DNA of 15,817 nucleotides from CAUZIZ01 sp963579905. GTDB taxonomy: Bacteria > Acidobacteriota > UBA6911 > RPQK01 > JAJDTT01. Below, piece by piece: positions 14,002 to 15,817 of this stretch; the first letter of the stretch is position 1; each line of letters starts with the position of its first letter. Location of the stretch: assembly GCA_963579905.1 (NCBI GenBank), contig CAUZIZ010000130.1:1-15817 (forward strand). Direction: 5' to 3'. The translations under genes and the position numbers were made by a program. Below the pieces are notes generated by a model, which ran no database searches, was not told the origin of the DNA, and saw only the letters and a program-made list of their open reading frames with translations.

Positions 14002-15516
14002 ATGAAACGAATACTGACTCTTGCGGGCCTGTGTCTAGCCTCGCTGTCTTTCGCCTCTGCGGCTTCAGCAATAGATATCGGCTCGCGTCTGGAACTCCTG
14101 GTAGACGATTACCTGATCGAGAAGATATCGGGAGGCGCTAGACTTCAGATGCATCACCCGGTTCGACAGAACGTGGCGCTGGTAACGGACCAGGCCTGGG
14201 AAGGGAACGCGTGTCATTACCGAACCGTCTTCCAGGACGGAGACAGGTACCGAATGTACTACGGGGCCTATCAGTATGACGTTACGGCTACCGGACAGAC
14301 GTATTCACACGAAGCCTTTCTCTGTTATGCCGAGAGCCGAGATGGTATCCACTTTGAGAGGCCCAACCTGGGCCTGGTCGAGTTCCAAGGTAGTCGGAAC
14401 AACAACATCATCCTGACCGAGAAAACGCTCAAGGCAATTGAGGCGGATCCAGGTCATGCGGCGATTTTCAAGGACGGGAATCCCGATTCTCCTGCAGACG
14501 CACGATACAAGATGATCATTCGGTCCAACGGCGAAAAGGGACTGTTCGCCCTCAAATCCCCTGACGGCATTCGCTTCACGGAAATGACGGACAAGGTCGT
14601 TATTTCCGAGGGGGCCTTCGACTCGCAGAACCTCGCTTTCTGGGACCCTCATCAGGGCCAGTACCGGGCCTACTTTAGAGGATTTAACGAAAAGGTTAGG
14701 GACATCTTGACGGCCACCTCGCCGGACTTTCTCAACTGGACCAAACCAGTCTGGTTGGAGTACCCGGGAGCCCCGCGAGAGCATCTTTACACGAATCAGC
14801 TGCGGCCCTACTATCGGTCGCCGCACATCCTGATTGGGTTTCCCATGCGCTATACCGACAGGGGACGCACCGAGTCTACCTGGCGCCTCCCGGGAGCAGA
14901 GGTACGACAGCATCGGGCGCAGGTGTCCCAGCGCTACGGCACCACCGTGACGGATGCCCTCTTGATGACGGGGAGGGATCGTCTGAGCTTCAAACGTTGG
15001 GGTGAAGCCTTCATTCGACCTGGGCCTTCGCGAATCAACAGCTGGGTATATGGAGACAACAGCATTGCCTGGGGGATCGTAGAGACGGTCTCTGATTTAC
15101 CGGAGTCTCCCCGCGAACTCTCAATCTACGTGGTCGAGGGCTATTGGACAGGCAGCAGCCTGAACGTTCGACGCTATTCACTCCGGATGGATGGATTCGT
15201 CTCTCTCCAGGCGCCGCTGAGCGGCGGTGAGATGGTCACGAAGCCCCTACGATTTCAGGGCGGCAAGCTGCTCCTGAACTACTCCAGTTCCGGGGGCGGA
15301 GGTTTGTGGGTGGAGCTTCAGGACGAGCAGGGAAGGCCAATCAAGGGCTTTGCCCAGGCGGATGCGGATGAGGTTTTTGGCGACCACATCGAAGGCTCGG
15401 TGAGCTGGAAGGGAAACCAGGACGTCAGCTCCCTGGTCGGCAAGTCGGTGCGAATCCGATTCATCCTGAAGGATGCCGATCTTTACTCTTTTCGCTTCGG
15501 CGGGAAATCGAAATAG
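14002..15516 (+). CDS. Secreted beta-propeller, glycosidase-like protein
   Basis: This 504-residue exported protein has signal peptide MKRILTLAGLCLASLSFASAASA, cut near residue 23. Then comes IGSRLELLVDDYLIEKISG, the opening of a family common in planctomycete- and acidobacteria-like genomes. Three blade-like repeats are visible: YRMYYGAY...YAESRDGIHFERP (83-121), YKMIIRSN...LKSPDGIRFTEM (169-195) and YRAYFRGF...TATSPDFLNWTKP (221-249). Each is a strand pair plus an S-x-D-G/F-x-x-F/W turn, as in GH32/GH43-type five-bladed propellers. A C-terminal beta sandwich (about 400-504, with GGKLLLNYSSSGGGGLWVEL) ends the protein and may bind carbohydrate. Acidic candidates such as D36/D37, D207 and D215 exist, but I cannot assign a catalytic set. 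GAGGAG sits 6 nt before the ATG. The protein could be a glycoside hydrolase or a non-catalytic sugar-binding propeller. Confidence 0.72.
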   Translation: MKRILTLAGLCLASLSFASAASAIDIGSRLELLVDDYLIEKISGGARLQMHHPVRQNVALVTDQAWEGNACHYRTVFQDGDRYRMYYGAYQYDVTATGQTYSHEAFLCYAESRDGIHFERPNLGLVEFQGSRNNNIILTEKTLKAIEADPGHAAIFKDGNPDSPADARYKMIIRSNGEKGLFALKSPDGIRFTEMTDKVVISEGAFDSQNLAFWDPHQGQYRAYFRGFNEKVRDILTATSPDFLNWTKPVWLEYPGAPREHLYTNQLRPYYRSPHILIGFPMRYTDRGRTESTWRLPGAEVRQHRAQVSQRYGTTVTDALLMTGRDRLSFKRWGEAFIRPGPSRINSWVYGDNSIAWGIVETVSDLPESPRELSIYVVEGYWTGSSLNVRRYSLRMDGFVSLQAPLSGGEMVTKPLRFQGGKLLLNYSSSGGGGLWVELQDEQGRPIKGFAQADADEVFGDHIEGSVSWKGNQDVSSLVGKSVRIRFILKDADLYSFRFGGKSK

Positions 15517-15817
15517 TCTTTCGCATTGAGGAAGCTCGTGTCAGGGTTTCCTCGCTGAGTAGCCAGTGGAAGGTGAGTGACCGTGGAATCGCTTGGAAGC
15601 GGGGGATGATCGAGCTGGGTTGGCATGCTATGATTCGCGACAATCTGAGCGACCGTGAGTGCCCAGATTAGTGTCCCGATTGGGGATGGTGAAACCCCTC
15701 GCCTTCAGGCGAAGAGAAGGTCCCCGAAGTCCTGCAGGGACGGTAGGGTCATCTTCGAGTGCAGTTGAAAGTGGTAGAGTTGGTCTCTGACGTGGCTTCG
15801 GTCTCCAGGCCGCCGTT
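15517..15817. other. Right-edge region with several short stem-loops, no gene seen
   Basis: No open frame has a supported start. Three short hairpins follow each other: TCCC-gattg-GGGA (about 15674-15686), TCGCC-ttca-GGCGA (15699-15712), and GTCC-tgcag-GGAC (15729-15741), which holds the 8-bp palindrome CCTGCAGG. The middle one has the CCTCGCC/GGCGA look of acidobacterial REP-like repeats. The region may be a repeat cluster or part of a sequence continuing beyond the edge. Confidence 0.4.

Noticed and set aside
15461..15643. Minus-strand frame of 60 codons at the end of the propeller gene
   Set aside because: It overlaps the propeller gene's C-terminus and has no supporting start signal or protein pattern.
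1..15817. CRISPR arrays, tRNA or rRNA genes, transposase genes
   Set aside because: Read by eye on both strands, I found no regularly spaced direct repeats with unique spacers, no cloverleaf-like or rRNA-like stretches, and no transposase motifs.

Overview
The window is moderately GC-rich, densely coding DNA from a Gram-negative-type bacterium. It has an OmpA-family envelope protein, several Sec signal peptides and a hybrid histidine kinase. The best-guess source is an uncultured Acidobacteriota. The PKD/IPT surface protein with its C-terminal beta module, the DUF4126 protein and the secreted beta-propeller protein are all typical of that phylum, but Planctomycetota and related groups share several of them. 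This is inference from protein style, not a phylogenetic placement. I see no rRNA, tRNA, CRISPR array or recognisable transposase.

Layout. (1) 129-2412, minus: a DUF997/YhdT-like small membrane protein followed, with an 8-nt overlap, by a PanF-like sodium:solute symporter. This is the same pairing as E. coli yhdT-panF. The symporter carries an unusual soluble insertion of about 118 residues. (2) 2718-4387, plus: two four-helix EamA/SMR-type transporter halves overlapping by 4 nt, probably a heteromeric pair, then a phytanoyl-CoA-dioxygenase-family enzyme. (3) 4446-4506: a perfect 26-bp inverted repeat between convergent genes. (4) 4547-5887, minus: a PLP-dependent class I/II aminotransferase. 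(5) 6015-6878 and 7051-7542, plus: a membrane-anchored coiled-coil OmpA-domain protein and a secreted small beta-barrel-like protein. (6) 7543-8052: a non-coding 510-bp gap with a 28-bp inverted repeat flanked by degenerate direct repeats.

(7) 8053-9747, plus: a six-TM hybrid sensor kinase interrupted by one in-frame TAA. (8) 9814-13834, minus: DUF4126 membrane protein, M14 peptidase, then a PKD/IPT surface protein interrupted by two in-frame TAG codons. All three genes read the same way with short gaps and could be one transcription unit. (9) 14002-15516, plus: a secreted beta-propeller, glycosidase-like protein divergent from DUF4126, with an operator-like dyad between them. (10) 15517-15817: no gene seen, several short stem-loops.

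The most notable feature is that two neighbouring convergent genes (sensor kinase and PKD/IPT protein) are each broken only by in-frame stop codons. The reading frame and family-typical sequence continue on both sides of each stop. Recent pseudogenisation is the simplest reading; local stop-codon readthrough or assembly error are alternatives. I found no convincing defence, secretion or biosynthetic system.
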